Of a stretch of 42,005 nt of DNA, positions 24,549 through 32,293 are shown piece after piece. The stretch is from a virus. The DNA lies in the IMG/VR virus record IMGVR_UViG_3300036893_000059, positions 1 through 42,005 of that record; one strand, given 5' to 3'. The notes beneath the pieces are model-generated. The model made no database searches and was not told where the DNA came from. It saw only the letters and a program-made list of their open reading frames with translations. The position numbers and the translations under genes were made by a program. Within the stretch, counting starts at the first letter, position 1; every line of letters begins with the position of its first letter.

Positions 24549-24830
24549 TTAAAACGGGATGTCGCCGAGTTCGTCTTTCTTGGCGGCCGGGGCGGTCCAG
24601 CCGGCGGCGTCGGGCCGGCGGCCAGGGAGCGACTTGGTCTTGAACTCGTCCGCCGGAGTCGCCTTGAGCGAGTAGAACTTGCCCTTCTGGCCCTCCTTGA
24701 GCCAGGCAGCAATGCGGTACTCCTTGCCGTCGATGTTGAGCGGCCCGGAGAGTTGGGGAGCCTTCTCGTTGTCGCTCTCGTTCTTGAACAGGGCCCCGGT
24801 GTTCGTGCGATCGTATGCTTGTTCAGCCAT
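24549..24830 (-). CDS. SSB-like small protein with acidic DELGDIPF tail
   Basis: 93 aa. Begins with TGALFKNES, then a strand set GPLNIDGKEYRIAAWLKEGQKGKFYSLKA, and ends DELGDIPF. The tail is like the acidic D.IPF tip by which bacterial SSBs recruit partner proteins. The body resembles a small phage OB-like family (GxLFKN...GKEYxIxAWxK...GKFxSL). It may bind single-stranded DNA for the replication or recombination set, yet it lies in the late arm. GGAGGACTGACAG precedes the ATG. Confidence 0.65.
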   Translation of the reverse strand: MAEQAYDRTNTGALFKNESDNEKAPQLSGPLNIDGKEYRIAAWLKEGQKGKFYSLKATPADEFKTKSLPGRRPDAAGWTAPAAKKDELGDIPF

Positions 24831-24859
24831 CTGTCAGTCCTCCAAAAGGTTGTTCGTTT

Positions 24860-26296
24860 CTACCTAAAGCTTACCATGTTTCGGCCAGGAGTCAACTCTT
24901 CATCCAAAAAATTCCTCCAGTCACTCACGAGGCCCGGGACTTCCATTCGGTGCAGCCGCGGTGTGCGGCAACTCGTTCCCCCCGGGTCGGACTCGACCAG
25001 CATTGGCAGCTTCTTAGACTCGGCGATTGCCAGGGCTGGCCCGTGGTTTCCGATGAAGAACGGGGCCCCGCCGATGAAGTTGGCCAGGTCCCACATATCG
25101 AACGTGCGGCCCCAGATGGGCCCGGCCTCTGGAAACTCCTTATAGAAATCGAGATAATCAGATTCGAGCCCCAGGAACCGGAACTGGATTCCCTTCAGCC
25201 GCATATACTCCATGATCTCGGCCCAGGGGAAGAAGACATTGTGATAGCGGGCCGTGCGGGAGATCGCTACATACCTATGGTCAACCGATTCGGTATGCAG
25301 CCACGGTGTATTTATGTCGGCCGGGTCCAGGCCCAACGTCGCTGCGGCCTGGGTCTGGAGGTTGCGGAAAGGAGACCGGCGGAGATGGTTCTTCAACGCG
25401 AACCCATCCAGGGCCAGGATGTCCCGGTGCGGAAGAGGGGAGTACGCTACCCGTTTGATTGATGGTTGCATCGCCAGGAGTGGACGGATACTGTCCACCC
25501 GAGCCGGGTCCATCCCGTGGGACCCCTCGTACCAATGGGGAAACAGAATCAGAGTCGTCTGTTGTCCCGTCTCGTAGAAATGTCTGTTGATCGGCTCAAG
25601 GGCATACACTATGTCCCCGAAGTCGCCGGGGCTGTTCAGGACTCGCGAGTCTTTCTTCCATTTGTCGATCTCGCGGTTCGTGATCGTTTCCAGGCTGTCC
25701 GTAGCGGTGGCAATCCGGGCCACCCGGGCCTTCTCCTCGCCGTCTCCGCCCGGTGTTGGGGTCGTGCCGGCCAGGTGCAGAACTGCATCGCCTGGGTCGA
25801 ACACGTTGGGAGTCGAGTTGAACAGACCATGGGGAACTTCCTGGCCGAAATCTTCGGCCATCAACTGGAGAACGGTCTGCTCGTGGAACTTGTGCGGCGG
25901 ATGGTCATAGCGGGCATTCCACACGGCATCCAGGACGGTATTGGTATCGGGCCCGGGGAAGAAGGCCAGGACACCAGAGTTCAGGCCGTTCTCGTCGGAG
26001 GCATAAAGGAACCCCTCGCGGCAAGTGGCCGACATGATCGCTTCGTCCAGGGCCTCGGGGCAGTAGATCACCACGTCGGCATCGAGCCAGAGAACCACGT
26101 CAGCACCGTCCAGGAACTCGGCCAGGATCGCCGGGGCCTTCATGTACCCGATTGGGCAGTCCAGGTCCTTCGTGTCCTCCACCTTGGACGAATGAATCTC
26201 CCAGCCCCGCTCAATGAGGTACTCATGGGTAGGACGACAGAGCTTGTAGCACTCTTCAAACTCGGCCGTGAACTGAGTCAGAATCACTTTCTTCAT
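24860..26296 (-). CDS. Two-domain glycosyltransferase
   Basis: 478 aa from ATG 26296 (GGAGGGATTAGCA upstream). Residues 1-210 look like a GT-A transferase: MKKVILTQFT start, FLDGADVVLWLDADVVI (DxD at 72-74), LNSGVLAFF at about 106, EQTVLQ. Residues about 245-478 look like a GT-B/GT9-type domain: SPGDFGDIVYALEPINRHF (the N-terminal loop), then IGGAPFFIGNHGPALAIAESKKLP, as in ADP-heptose-type transferases. It may glycosylate virion proteins or modify host surface sugars. Its 3' end may hold a promoter for the next gene. Confidence 0.75.
   Translation of the reverse strand: MKKVILTQFTAEFEECYKLCRPTHEYLIERGWEIHSSKVEDTKDLDCPIGYMKAPAILAEFLDGADVVLWLDADVVIYCPEALDEAIMSATCREGFLYASDENGLNSGVLAFFPGPDTNTVLDAVWNARYDHPPHKFHEQTVLQLMAEDFGQEVPHGLFNSTPNVFDPGDAVLHLAGTTPTPGGDGEEKARVARIATATDSLETITNREIDKWKKDSRVLNSPGDFGDIVYALEPINRHFYETGQQTTLILFPHWYEGSHGMDPARVDSIRPLLAMQPSIKRVAYSPLPHRDILALDGFALKNHLRRSPFRNLQTQAAATLGLDPADINTPWLHTESVDHRYVAISRTARYHNVFFPWAEIMEYMRLKGIQFRFLGLESDYLDFYKEFPEAGPIWGRTFDMWDLANFIGGAPFFIGNHGPALAIAESKKLPMLVESDPGGTSCRTPRLHRMEVPGLVSDWRNFLDEELTPGRNMVSFR
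24868..24895 (-). promoter_or_regulatory. Possible promoter for the SSB-like gene
   Basis: Minus strand TTGACT, 16-base spacer, TAAGCT, within and just after the end of the glycosyltransferase gene. The -10 box is poor, so this is weak. Confidence 0.4.
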
Positions 26297-26298
26297 TG

Positions 26299-26370
26299 CT
26301 AATCCCTCCACAGGATAATCATACCACAAATCCAGGCCCCCACAAACGCAGCGAGAATTATATTTTCCAT
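26299..26370 (-). CDS. Possible 23-aa membrane peptide
   Basis: Reads MENIILAAFVGAWICGMIILW then Arg-Asp and TAG, a single membrane span. It ends two bases before the glycosyltransferase ATG. AAGGA abuts the ATG with no spacer, so translation is doubtful. It could be a small toxin-like or lysis-related peptide, or chance. Confidence 0.3.
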   Translation of the reverse strand: MENIILAAFVGAWICGMIILWRD

Positions 26371-26505
26371 TCCTTCACGATCCCCGGCCGCAGGTCATAC
26401 GGCCTCTTCCTTCGGCCACCATCACCCGGCCCTCCGTCCCGGCGACGTTTCTCCTCACCGGAATACGGCTCCAGGTAGTTCTGGCGGCGGTGGTGGACGC
26501 GGCGG

Positions 26506-27105
26506 TTAGTTTGCCTGAAGGAACTCGAAGATGTTTCCGGTGGTGTCATAGTCTTCCTCCGAGCGGGAATGGTCGTCGGCGGGACTAACCGAAGATGAAC
26601 TGACCGGAGCGGGATCGTAATCGTCCGGGTCGTCGCCATCGTCGATCTTAGCCCGTGCGTTCCCGTTTGTGAAGTCAGACGGTTTGATGTCGCGATCCGG
26701 CTCGCACCAGACACTGGCCGGTGAGTAGTAGACCTCGGGGAAGCCATGCAGGACGTAATGGGCCGGATTGCAGCAGAGAAGCACGACCATGCGACCGGGG
26801 TACTTGGCCTCCTCGATTGCTATGAGGTTCTGCACCAGGCCGATCGCGGGTACACTGCCGGGTTGGTCAAGCACGATCCAGTTACCGCGGACCTGGTCGC
26901 CGCCGTGGCATAGGACAGCCACGACGTTGTGAAAGCGGCGGCCAACCTCTTTCTCCCAGAGCGGTGCGTACTTGGCCAGAGATGGATCGAGACAGTCCAC
27001 CACGACATCGGGGGCCGTGGGGATGACTGGCTTGGGGCCGGGCAGTAAGATTGCGGCACCGAGCACAATTGCTACGATGATCCAAAAATTGACGACAACT
27101 TTCAT
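26506..27105 (-). CDS. Membrane-anchored protein with caspase/CHAT-like His/Cys pattern
   Basis: 199 aa. An N-terminal signal anchor (VVVNFWIIVAIVLGAAILLP) is followed by a compact domain (35-150) and an acidic, Ser/Asp-rich tail. In the domain, strand VVAVLCHGGD ends in His, then WIVLDQPG, a helix (VQNLIAIEEAKYPG), strand MVVLLCCNPA ends in Cys-Cys, later YYSPASVW. Strand-His-Gly ... strand-Cys is the order of the catalytic dyad in caspase-fold peptidases. Family membership is inferred from pattern only. ATGA overlap with the terL stop. Confidence 0.72.
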   Translation of the reverse strand: MKVVVNFWIIVAIVLGAAILLPGPKPVIPTAPDVVVDCLDPSLAKYAPLWEKEVGRRFHNVVAVLCHGGDQVRGNWIVLDQPGSVPAIGLVQNLIAIEEAKYPGRMVVLLCCNPAHYVLHGFPEVYYSPASVWCEPDRDIKPSDFTNGNARAKIDDGDDPDDYDPAPVSSSSVSPADDHSRSEEDYDTTGNIFEFLQAN

Positions 27106-28979
27106 TCGTTCTCCCGTTCTCGTTTCTTTTGTTCGTAGGCTTTCCGCCGGCCGGCGAACGTCTTCGGGTCCATCCGGGACGCATCGGCTTCCCGGTTCTT
27201 TGGCAAGTTGGTGCCACCAATCAGGGTCAGTGCGTCCGCGATAACGTGGTCGCCATGGAGGGCAGAGGCTTCGCCCTCTTCGGTCTCGCCCGGGTCCAGC
27301 CGACCCTTCGAGTCATAGCTGTAGTACAGGGCCTCCTGCATCCCTTCGTCACAGGGATTGACCAGGCGACCCGTCGTCAGAGCATCTCGGTACTGCCCCA
27401 GCAGGAGTTCCTTGGTCTCTCGACTGCTATGCCATCCCCACTTCTTGGTTACACGTCGGGTCCGTTCGTCTTCCACGGTCTGGTAATACAATCCCGGGCA
27501 ACCCAGTCCCACCAGTTTCCGACAGAAGATGACACCGGGACCATTAACCTCAGGAACGATGATGGCGGGCCTAAGACCGCCGAACCATATGGAGGCCCAT
27601 GCGGCATGGACAGCGAAATCCTCAGGGCTGGTAAATACGTCCCACCACTTGGCCACAATACGTCCAGAGAAATGATCCCGGACACTAAGCACTGAGGCGG
27701 AAGAACCGGAACCAGCGGAGATATCGCAGCCAAATATGTAGTATGTATCCTGTGGAGGTCTGGGTCCAGGTTGAACGGTTCCGGCTCGGTCAGTATAAGA
27801 ACCGGGTCGGAACCAGAATCGCCAAGCTCCGTGGCCGGGATTTCCCACAAGGCGTACGAGAGAGTGCCGTCTCTCCCGAATGCCCCTCTGACGTTGCTCT
27901 TCATTCATGTCCTCCACTACCAGGTTGCCGACCTCTAGTGGTTCGACGCAGTGCTTTGATCGGAGAAGCTCGATAGTTCCAGGGTCAAAGAATTGCCCCC
28001 CGGCCCCGTCATCGTCCATGTCGAGGTTGCGAGCAATATCCGTTTTTGAACGTCGCCGGCACTGAAGCTCGTACCATGGATTTGTCCACCGCGGAGTGCT
28101 CCCATCGCCAGCGGTAAGAGTTGCTCCACGTCCCTTATCTGGATGTCTCCACCAGGGAAGGACCGAAACAATACCCCGTCGCCGGCCGGAATCCATATCC
28201 CGGCGGATGTGACGGAAGGCCGTGTTGGGGCCCTGTGGTGTGCTATTGAAGATTCGGCAAGCGGTAGTGTCCGCAGTCGAGCGATCAATCTCCGCACCAT
28301 TAGGGATACGGGCGAATTCGTCCAGCAACGTTGCAGTTCTACGCGAAGCCTGGCCAGCGGATTCATTGGTTGATTCCCCCTCTATCGTGCAGCCGTTGTC
28401 CAGGTTCTCCAGGTGACACTTCAGGTCTCGCATCCCGCGGGGCCGCATCCACTCGGGCAGCCACTTGAGGATGTATCGGCACTTCTCGAACAGGCTGTCT
28501 GGATCGCCGCGGCGGTCCACGAGGGCTTCCTTGCGGCTCAGCATCAGGAACCCGGAACGGGGCACGAACAGCCAACTGTGCATGAACTTTATGACGACCA
28601 GCCAGGAGGCCCCCATGTCGCGGGATTTCCGAATTAGCACGTCCGTTCCGGTCGCGATTCCACGGTCTATATCCGCGAGGCATTCGTCCTGGCACTTCCA
28701 GGTTATGAACGGCTGATGGGTCGCTTCGCCGACGACCGAGACTTCCCGGGCCTGTTCATCGACTTGCTTCTGGTGGAAGGTCCAGACCGCGAGATTGATC
28801 CAGTACAGCAGGTCGTTGGCACTGGCAGAACGAATCGCGGAACGTGCAATATTGCTGGTCTTGGCTCGATTGAGGACATCCCGCCGCCAGATAAGGTTGA
28901 GGTCCTTACGTTTCGGGATAACGAGGCCCTGTGGGCTCGTCATCGTATCGCCGTATTGAACCAGGTCCGGGTGGCCCAC
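27102..28979 (-). CDS. terL: Terminase large subunit
   Basis: 625 aa, GTG start at 28979, two bases after the previous stop with GGGGG six bases upstream; an ATG at 28943 is the alternative. ATPase domain: Walker A-like RKSRDMGASW at 117-126, Walker B TATLLDEFAR with D220-E221, and coupling motif FNSTPQGPNT near 248. Nuclease domain: YIFGCDISAGSGSSAS near 410 (first catalytic Asp), AIIVPEVNGPG, and a late HGDHVIADALTL Asp. It cuts and pumps DNA into the prohead through the portal (22493). The Walker A has Met where many have Gly-x-Gly, as in other TerL proteins. Confidence 0.92.
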   Translation of the reverse strand: MGHPDLVQYGDTMTSPQGLVIPKRKDLNLIWRRDVLNRAKTSNIARSAIRSASANDLLYWINLAVWTFHQKQVDEQAREVSVVGEATHQPFITWKCQDECLADIDRGIATGTDVLIRKSRDMGASWLVVIKFMHSWLFVPRSGFLMLSRKEALVDRRGDPDSLFEKCRYILKWLPEWMRPRGMRDLKCHLENLDNGCTIEGESTNESAGQASRRTATLLDEFARIPNGAEIDRSTADTTACRIFNSTPQGPNTAFRHIRRDMDSGRRRGIVSVLPWWRHPDKGRGATLTAGDGSTPRWTNPWYELQCRRRSKTDIARNLDMDDDGAGGQFFDPGTIELLRSKHCVEPLEVGNLVVEDMNEEQRQRGIRERRHSLVRLVGNPGHGAWRFWFRPGSYTDRAGTVQPGPRPPQDTYYIFGCDISAGSGSSASVLSVRDHFSGRIVAKWWDVFTSPEDFAVHAAWASIWFGGLRPAIIVPEVNGPGVIFCRKLVGLGCPGLYYQTVEDERTRRVTKKWGWHSSRETKELLLGQYRDALTTGRLVNPCDEGMQEALYYSYDSKGRLDPGETEEGEASALHGDHVIADALTLIGGTNLPKNREADASRMDPKTFAGRRKAYEQKKRERENE

Positions 28980-28981
28980 TA

Positions 28982-29395
28982 TCAGCCCCCATTCACGATC
29001 CGGCCGGTTATTGTCACATAGACCGCCTCGCTCGCGGTGCTCGTGACGACCCGCGGAGTCCCGACGTTGGATGCAGCGACCGGCAAGCCGGTGAACTCAA
29101 AGTCGGGCAGACCGAGGTTCCCGTAGGCCGCATTGACCGATTGGAACTTGGCCACTTCCTCGCCGGCATCGTAGCTGCCGTTACCATTTTTATCCAGATA
29201 CAGGACCGTCAGGCCGCCCTTCGGACTCGACGTGTTGAAGCTCACGTTGTCCATGATGATCCGGTCGCCGACCAACAGAGTGATCGCGGCCTGGTTCGAG
29301 TCGAGCAAGGTGAGGGCCTGGTCTCCTGCCGTGGTGGACGAGAGAACTGTGCAGGAGAAATACTTCCCGACCGGGAACTGATTGTCAAATGGCAT
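28982..29395 (-). CDS. Ca-loop surface protein, paralogue 4
   Basis: 137 aa from ATG 29395 (AAGGATAATCAC upstream). Shares with the three genes before it: QFPVGKYF start, LLDSNQAAITLLVGDRIIMD, then LYLDKNGNGSYDAGEEVAKF and a C-terminal Y-V-TITGRIVNGG. The DKNGNGSYDAGEE loop is calcium-loop-like (D at 1, 3 or 5, E at 12). Likely a beta-sandwich outer protein. It is the last of a four-gene tandem array. Confidence 0.82.
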   Translation of the reverse strand: MPFDNQFPVGKYFSCTVLSSTTAGDQALTLLDSNQAAITLLVGDRIIMDNVSFNTSSPKGGLTVLYLDKNGNGSYDAGEEVAKFQSVNAAYGNLGLPDFEFTGLPVAASNVGTPRVVTSTASEAVYVTITGRIVNGG

Positions 29396-29399
29396 GTGA

Positions 29400-29807
29400 T
29401 TATCCTTGGGTGAGGCGACCGGACATGGTGATATAGCAGGGTGTGCTGTTCGTCCCCTCGACGGCCCGCAACAGGCCGACCCCGGACGCAACCGTTCCTA
29501 ACACGACTCCAGTGAAGGTCCCATGAGGAACCGAGGCGACCTGGTTCGCGGCCAGGTCAAATATGATAAGTTCTTCCCCAGCATCGTACGTTCCGTTTCC
29601 GTTCTTGTCGATGTAGATCGTGAGCACCTGGGCCGTTGCCCCGTTGGTAACGATCAACGAGTCCACGACGATTCGGTACCCAACATACAGGGACATGCTG
29701 ATGGGATTCTGGTTCGCGTCCCGCAGAGTAAACGCGGTATCGGCCGTGGTCGTCAACTCAAGGACTGACTGGACAAAGTTCCCAAAAACAAAGTTGCTGT
29801 TCGCCAT
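29400..29807 (-). CDS. Ca-loop surface protein, paralogue 3
   Basis: 135 aa. NFVFGNFV start, LRDANQNPISMSLYVGYRIVVDS, IYIDKNGNGTYDAGEELIIFD, PHGTFTG, C-terminal CYITMSGRLTQG. These blocks align along the whole length with 28982, 29811 and both ends of 30204. 3 bases separate it from the gene before. Particle-surface role inferred from the company of a Gly-rich fibre-like paralogue. Confidence 0.82.
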   Translation of the reverse strand: MANSNFVFGNFVQSVLELTTTADTAFTLRDANQNPISMSLYVGYRIVVDSLIVTNGATAQVLTIYIDKNGNGTYDAGEELIIFDLAANQVASVPHGTFTGVVLGTVASGVGLLRAVEGTNSTPCYITMSGRLTQG

Positions 29808-29810
29808 ACG

Positions 29811-30200
29811 TCATCCCTGAATGATTCGCCCGAACATGCTGAGTATGACCCCTGGCGAGCCCACGGTCTGGACCGTTCGTAAGAGGCCCTTGTATCCCCC
29901 GTCAGATGGACAACCCGAGAAGAGGCCGTGATCCATCCCGTCGTTCTCGGTGGTGGTTCCGTTTGAGAAAATCCCTATTTCCTCGCCGGCATCGTATGAC
30001 TGGTTCCCGTTTATGTCGATGTACAGGATGGTCGTGCCCGCGGAGAGCCCCATTGAGAGCCCGTATCCGTCCACGATTACCCGGTATCCAGCGGGCAGAG
30101 AAATCTGGGTCTGCTGTGTACTCAGCATTGCAACCGGGGCATCAGGGCCGGGGTTGACCACGGCCTGCCAAAACACACCGTACGGGAATTGGTTTGGCAT
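29811..30200 (-). CDS. Ca-loop surface protein, paralogue 2
   Basis: 129 aa. QFPYGVFWQAVV start, LSTQQTQISLPAGYRVIVDGYGLS, LYIDINGNQSYDAGEEIGIF, DHGLFSGCPSDGG, C-terminal GVILSMFGRIIQG. Three bases separate it from the gene before. Compared with its sisters the loop has Gln where they have Gly (NGNQSYD). Confidence 0.82.
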   Translation of the reverse strand: MPNQFPYGVFWQAVVNPGPDAPVAMLSTQQTQISLPAGYRVIVDGYGLSMGLSAGTTILYIDINGNQSYDAGEEIGIFSNGTTTENDGMDHGLFSGCPSDGGYKGLLRTVQTVGSPGVILSMFGRIIQG

Positions 30201-30203
30201 GGG

Positions 30204-31331
30204 CTACCCGTTGAAAATATGGCCCGAGACTACGATATAGGCCGTCTCGTTTATCATCGGGACAATGCCCAATTTTCCGACGTTTGCCCCATCTGACGCA
30301 ACACCAGTGAAGCAGCAATGATCCATCTCAAATGTGGCCGAGCCGTCCACGAGGGCCCCCACAATCTCTTCCCCGGGATCGTATGCCCCGTTCCCATTTG
30401 CGTCTATGAACAGGGTGACGGCCGCCGGAGTAGCCGCTTGGGTGTAAACGTAGACCAACGTTGCTTGTCCTCCAGCACCTGCACCGCCGGATGCCCCCAG
30501 GCCACCGCCGCCTCCACCTCCACCGGGAGCTACCCCTGGGGAGCCCGCGGATGCCGAAGCTCCGCCGTTTCCTCCGTTACCGCCGGATATATCGGGAACG
30601 TTGTAGGCCCCGCGGCCTCCGGTTCCGCCCGTACCTGGAGTGACCCCGCTGGCATTGGTCCCGTTACCTCCAGCACCGGCCGAGTTTATCGCGCCGTCAC
30701 CCGCTGCCGCTCCGCCGCCGCCGGCACCGGCCGTTCCATCGCCTGTTCCGCCGCCATTGTGAAGGCCCGAGTGGGCCACAGAATTTAGCGGGAGCCATCC
30801 GGCCGGAGAATATGAACCGCACGTTGTCCCACTACCCGCGGTGATTGTCCAGGTTGTTCCGTTATCGTCGGGGCCAAATGAAGAGGCGGCACCGTTATTT
30901 CCCGATGCACCGCCCGCACCGACCGTGACCGTGTAGCTGGACCCGGGGGTAATCGCCACGGTTCCGGCACCAGCGACCGCATATAGTTCGCCCCAGAACG
31001 CACCGGCACCTCCATTACCACCGTTGGGCTGACCACCATTTCCGCCGGCCCAGAGATCGCAGGACCAGGTGGCCAGGTCGATTGTGGCAGGACAGGTCCA
31101 GGTGTTGGTGCCGGTACTTGTGAAGGTGGTCGTGGCCGTGGTAGAGGAACCGGCCGCACCGAAGCCAGAGATGGAAACGGAGTCCACCACGACCCGCTGT
31201 CCTGCCAAGAGTGTGATGGGATTTTGATTCGAGTCCAGGAGGGCCGGAAACAGAACGGGATGGGACCCTGCGGTTCCGGTCTGTTTGACCGCAAACTGAA
31301 AGGGAATTCCATCTGGGAAGAACTGGTTCAT
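30204..31331 (-). CDS. Ca-loop surface protein, paralogue 1, with inserted Gly-rich domain
   Basis: 375 aa. The ends match the three smaller paralogues (LLDSNQNPITLLAGQRVVVDS near 31; LFIDANGNGAYDPGEEIVGAL near 310; DHCCFTGVASDG; AYIVVSGHIFNG). Between residues about 65 and 300 lies an inserted domain: TFTSTGTNTWTCPATIDLATW, then Gly-rich motifs ending in GGGGGGGGLGASGGAGAGG. Such poly-Gly domains occur at fibre tips (S16 gp38-like polyglycine sandwiches) and in phage Gly-rich tail proteins, so host binding is a fair guess. ATGA overlap with the gene before. Confidence 0.82.
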   Translation of the reverse strand: MNQFFPDGIPFQFAVKQTGTAGSHPVLFPALLDSNQNPITLLAGQRVVVDSVSISGFGAAGSSTTATTTFTSTGTNTWTCPATIDLATWSCDLWAGGNGGQPNGGNGGAGAFWGELYAVAGAGTVAITPGSSYTVTVGAGGASGNNGAASSFGPDDNGTTWTITAGSGTTCGSYSPAGWLPLNSVAHSGLHNGGGTGDGTAGAGGGGAAAGDGAINSAGAGGNGTNASGVTPGTGGTGGRGAYNVPDISGGNGGNGGASASAGSPGVAPGGGGGGGGLGASGGAGAGGQATLVYVYTQAATPAAVTLFIDANGNGAYDPGEEIVGALVDGSATFEMDHCCFTGVASDGANVGKLGIVPMINETAYIVVSGHIFNG

Positions 31332-31855
31332 GGCTTCGGGCCCTGTGCAAACTGATTGAGGAGCTTGGTCGTCTGTTCGTCCAGTTGATCGTCGATTGAA
31401 CTCTCCTGGGTCGAGACGGTCTGGCCCCGCGAAGGCTTGCCGGCTACGCGGTCGAAGATCATCTCAAGGGCCGTTGCGTCTTTCTTCACCGCGGCCTGAA
31501 CGAGAATCCTGACCACCTTCTCCAGGTTGGTCATTGGAGTCTCAGAGTCCTGGGCCGGCTCGGCGAGTACCTGGAACAGAAGCTTCCGAAAGCCAGCCTC
31601 GCTCACCTCTACTGGCTTGAGTTCTCGGTCGCCACTATCAGGCTTTCCAGGTCCTGACTCTCCGAACAACGAGGGCCGCGGCCCGGTCGTGATTCCTTCG
31701 GGGCCTGTACCAGGTAGCCCGATCGTTCCATCTCCCTCAGCAGTTCTCGGCGATGACGGGAGCAGAACCTTTCGGACTTGTGAAACGTCGGTTGCCCGCA
31801 CCGCTCGCATGACAGGCTCATTCGGCTCTCCCAATTTCTTGAAGGGTCTGGCCAT
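31328..31855 (-). CDS. Probable small terminase subunit
   Basis: 175 aa from ATG 31855 (GAGAGA upstream). The recognisable part is the last 70 residues: MTNLEKVVRILVQAAVKKD, ATALEMIFDRVAGKPSRG, the pattern of small-terminase or DUF5681-like proteins, followed by a polar tail. The first about 80 residues share their DNA with the zinc-ribbon frame 31609-31821. Either both frames are used or the true start is later (GTG near 31600, giving about 92 aa). It lies three genes above terL with the four surface paralogues between. Confidence 0.6.
   Translation of the reverse strand: MARPFKKLGEPNEPVMRAVRATDVSQVRKVLLPSSPRTAEGDGTIGLPGTGPEGITTGPRPSLFGESGPGKPDSGDRELKPVEVSEAGFRKLLFQVLAEPAQDSETPMTNLEKVVRILVQAAVKKDATALEMIFDRVAGKPSRGQTVSTQESSIDDQLDEQTTKLLNQFAQGPKP
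31609..31821 (-). CDS. Zinc-ribbon protein overlapping the small terminase gene
   Basis: 70 aa in another frame. GGGAGAGCCGA is a very good ribosome binding site for ATG 31821. The protein begins MSLSCERCGQPTFHKSERFC, then SRHRRELLREMERSGYL: CxxC plus a later Cys/His pair (ERFCSRH) is a convincing zinc site followed by a basic helix. Such CERC..RFCS..HR proteins are frequent small phage genes. Entirely inside the 31328-31855 frame. Confidence 0.65.
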   Translation of the reverse strand: MSLSCERCGQPTFHKSERFCSRHRRELLREMERSGYLVQAPKESRPGRGPRCSESQDLESLIVATENSSQ

Positions 31856-31856
31856 G

Positions 31857-32042
31857 TTAGAAATCTCTCGCCCGGTTTACAGCCGGGGAGAGATGGTCCC
31901 CGATTAGCCCCGAGGTTGGACACCTGTTGAAATTGTCAGGCTCAACGGCCCACCGGGTAGTGATCTGCCTTCCCTTCTCGGCCGGCAATCCACGGAGGAG
32001 CGGCCAGAGTTCAGCGGGGGAGATCGTATAGTCCCGGTACAC
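31857..32042 (-). CDS. Small hypothetical protein
   Basis: 61 aa if the GTG at 32042 is the start; the start is uncertain because the open frame continues upstream into the previous gene without a good site. Reads YRDYTISPAELWPLLRGLP, then ITTRWAVEPDNFNRC. Looks coding by composition, no family. Preceded by a promoter-like pair. Confidence 0.45.
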   Translation of the reverse strand: MYRDYTISPAELWPLLRGLPAEKGRQITTRWAVEPDNFNRCPTSGLIGDHLSPAVNRARDF

Positions 32043-32044
32043 TA

Positions 32045-32072
32045 AGGGTACAACACTGCGGGGAAAAGTCAA
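32045..32072 (-). promoter_or_regulatory. Promoter-like pair overlapping a stop codon
   Basis: Minus strand TTGACT, 16-base spacer, TACCCT. The TGA of the -35 box is the stop of the 32069-32293 gene, the same arrangement as three plus-strand promoters. Confidence 0.5.
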
Positions 32073-32293
32073 GCGGGAATCCAGCCGCGAGAATCCCGCG
32101 GCGGCTCTTCTTCTGCGGCGATCTCCTTGATCGCCACGTCCCAATGGGCCTGGTAATCTGCGTAGCTGTCCCGATGCCAGTTCTTCAGCATCCGATTGCG
32201 GACCTTCTGATAGTACCGGGCATAGTCCTTCTGTTTGGCCTTCTGCTCATCGTACTTGGCTGCCTTCTCCTCCTGGGTCAATTCCGTGCTCAT
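32069..32293 (-). CDS. Small charged hypothetical protein, first gene of the late arm
   Basis: 74 aa from ATG 32293 (AGAGAGG upstream). MSTELTQEEKAAKYDEQKAKQKDY is a highly charged helix, then RNRMLKNWHRDSYADYQAHWD and an acidic stretch. Could be a DNA-binding or coiled-coil protein; not recognised. Confidence 0.62.
   Translation of the reverse strand: MSTELTQEEKAAKYDEQKAKQKDYARYYQKVRNRMLKNWHRDSYADYQAHWDVAIKEIAAEEEPPRDSRGWIPA

Noticed and set aside
26371-26505. Basic open frame ending KEWKI after the caspase-like gene
   Set aside because: No start codon or binding site in the open part and no slippery sequence before the previous stop; treated as noncoding.
30461-30788. Frames opposite the Gly-rich domain
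   Set aside because: Produced by GGN codons read on the other strand.
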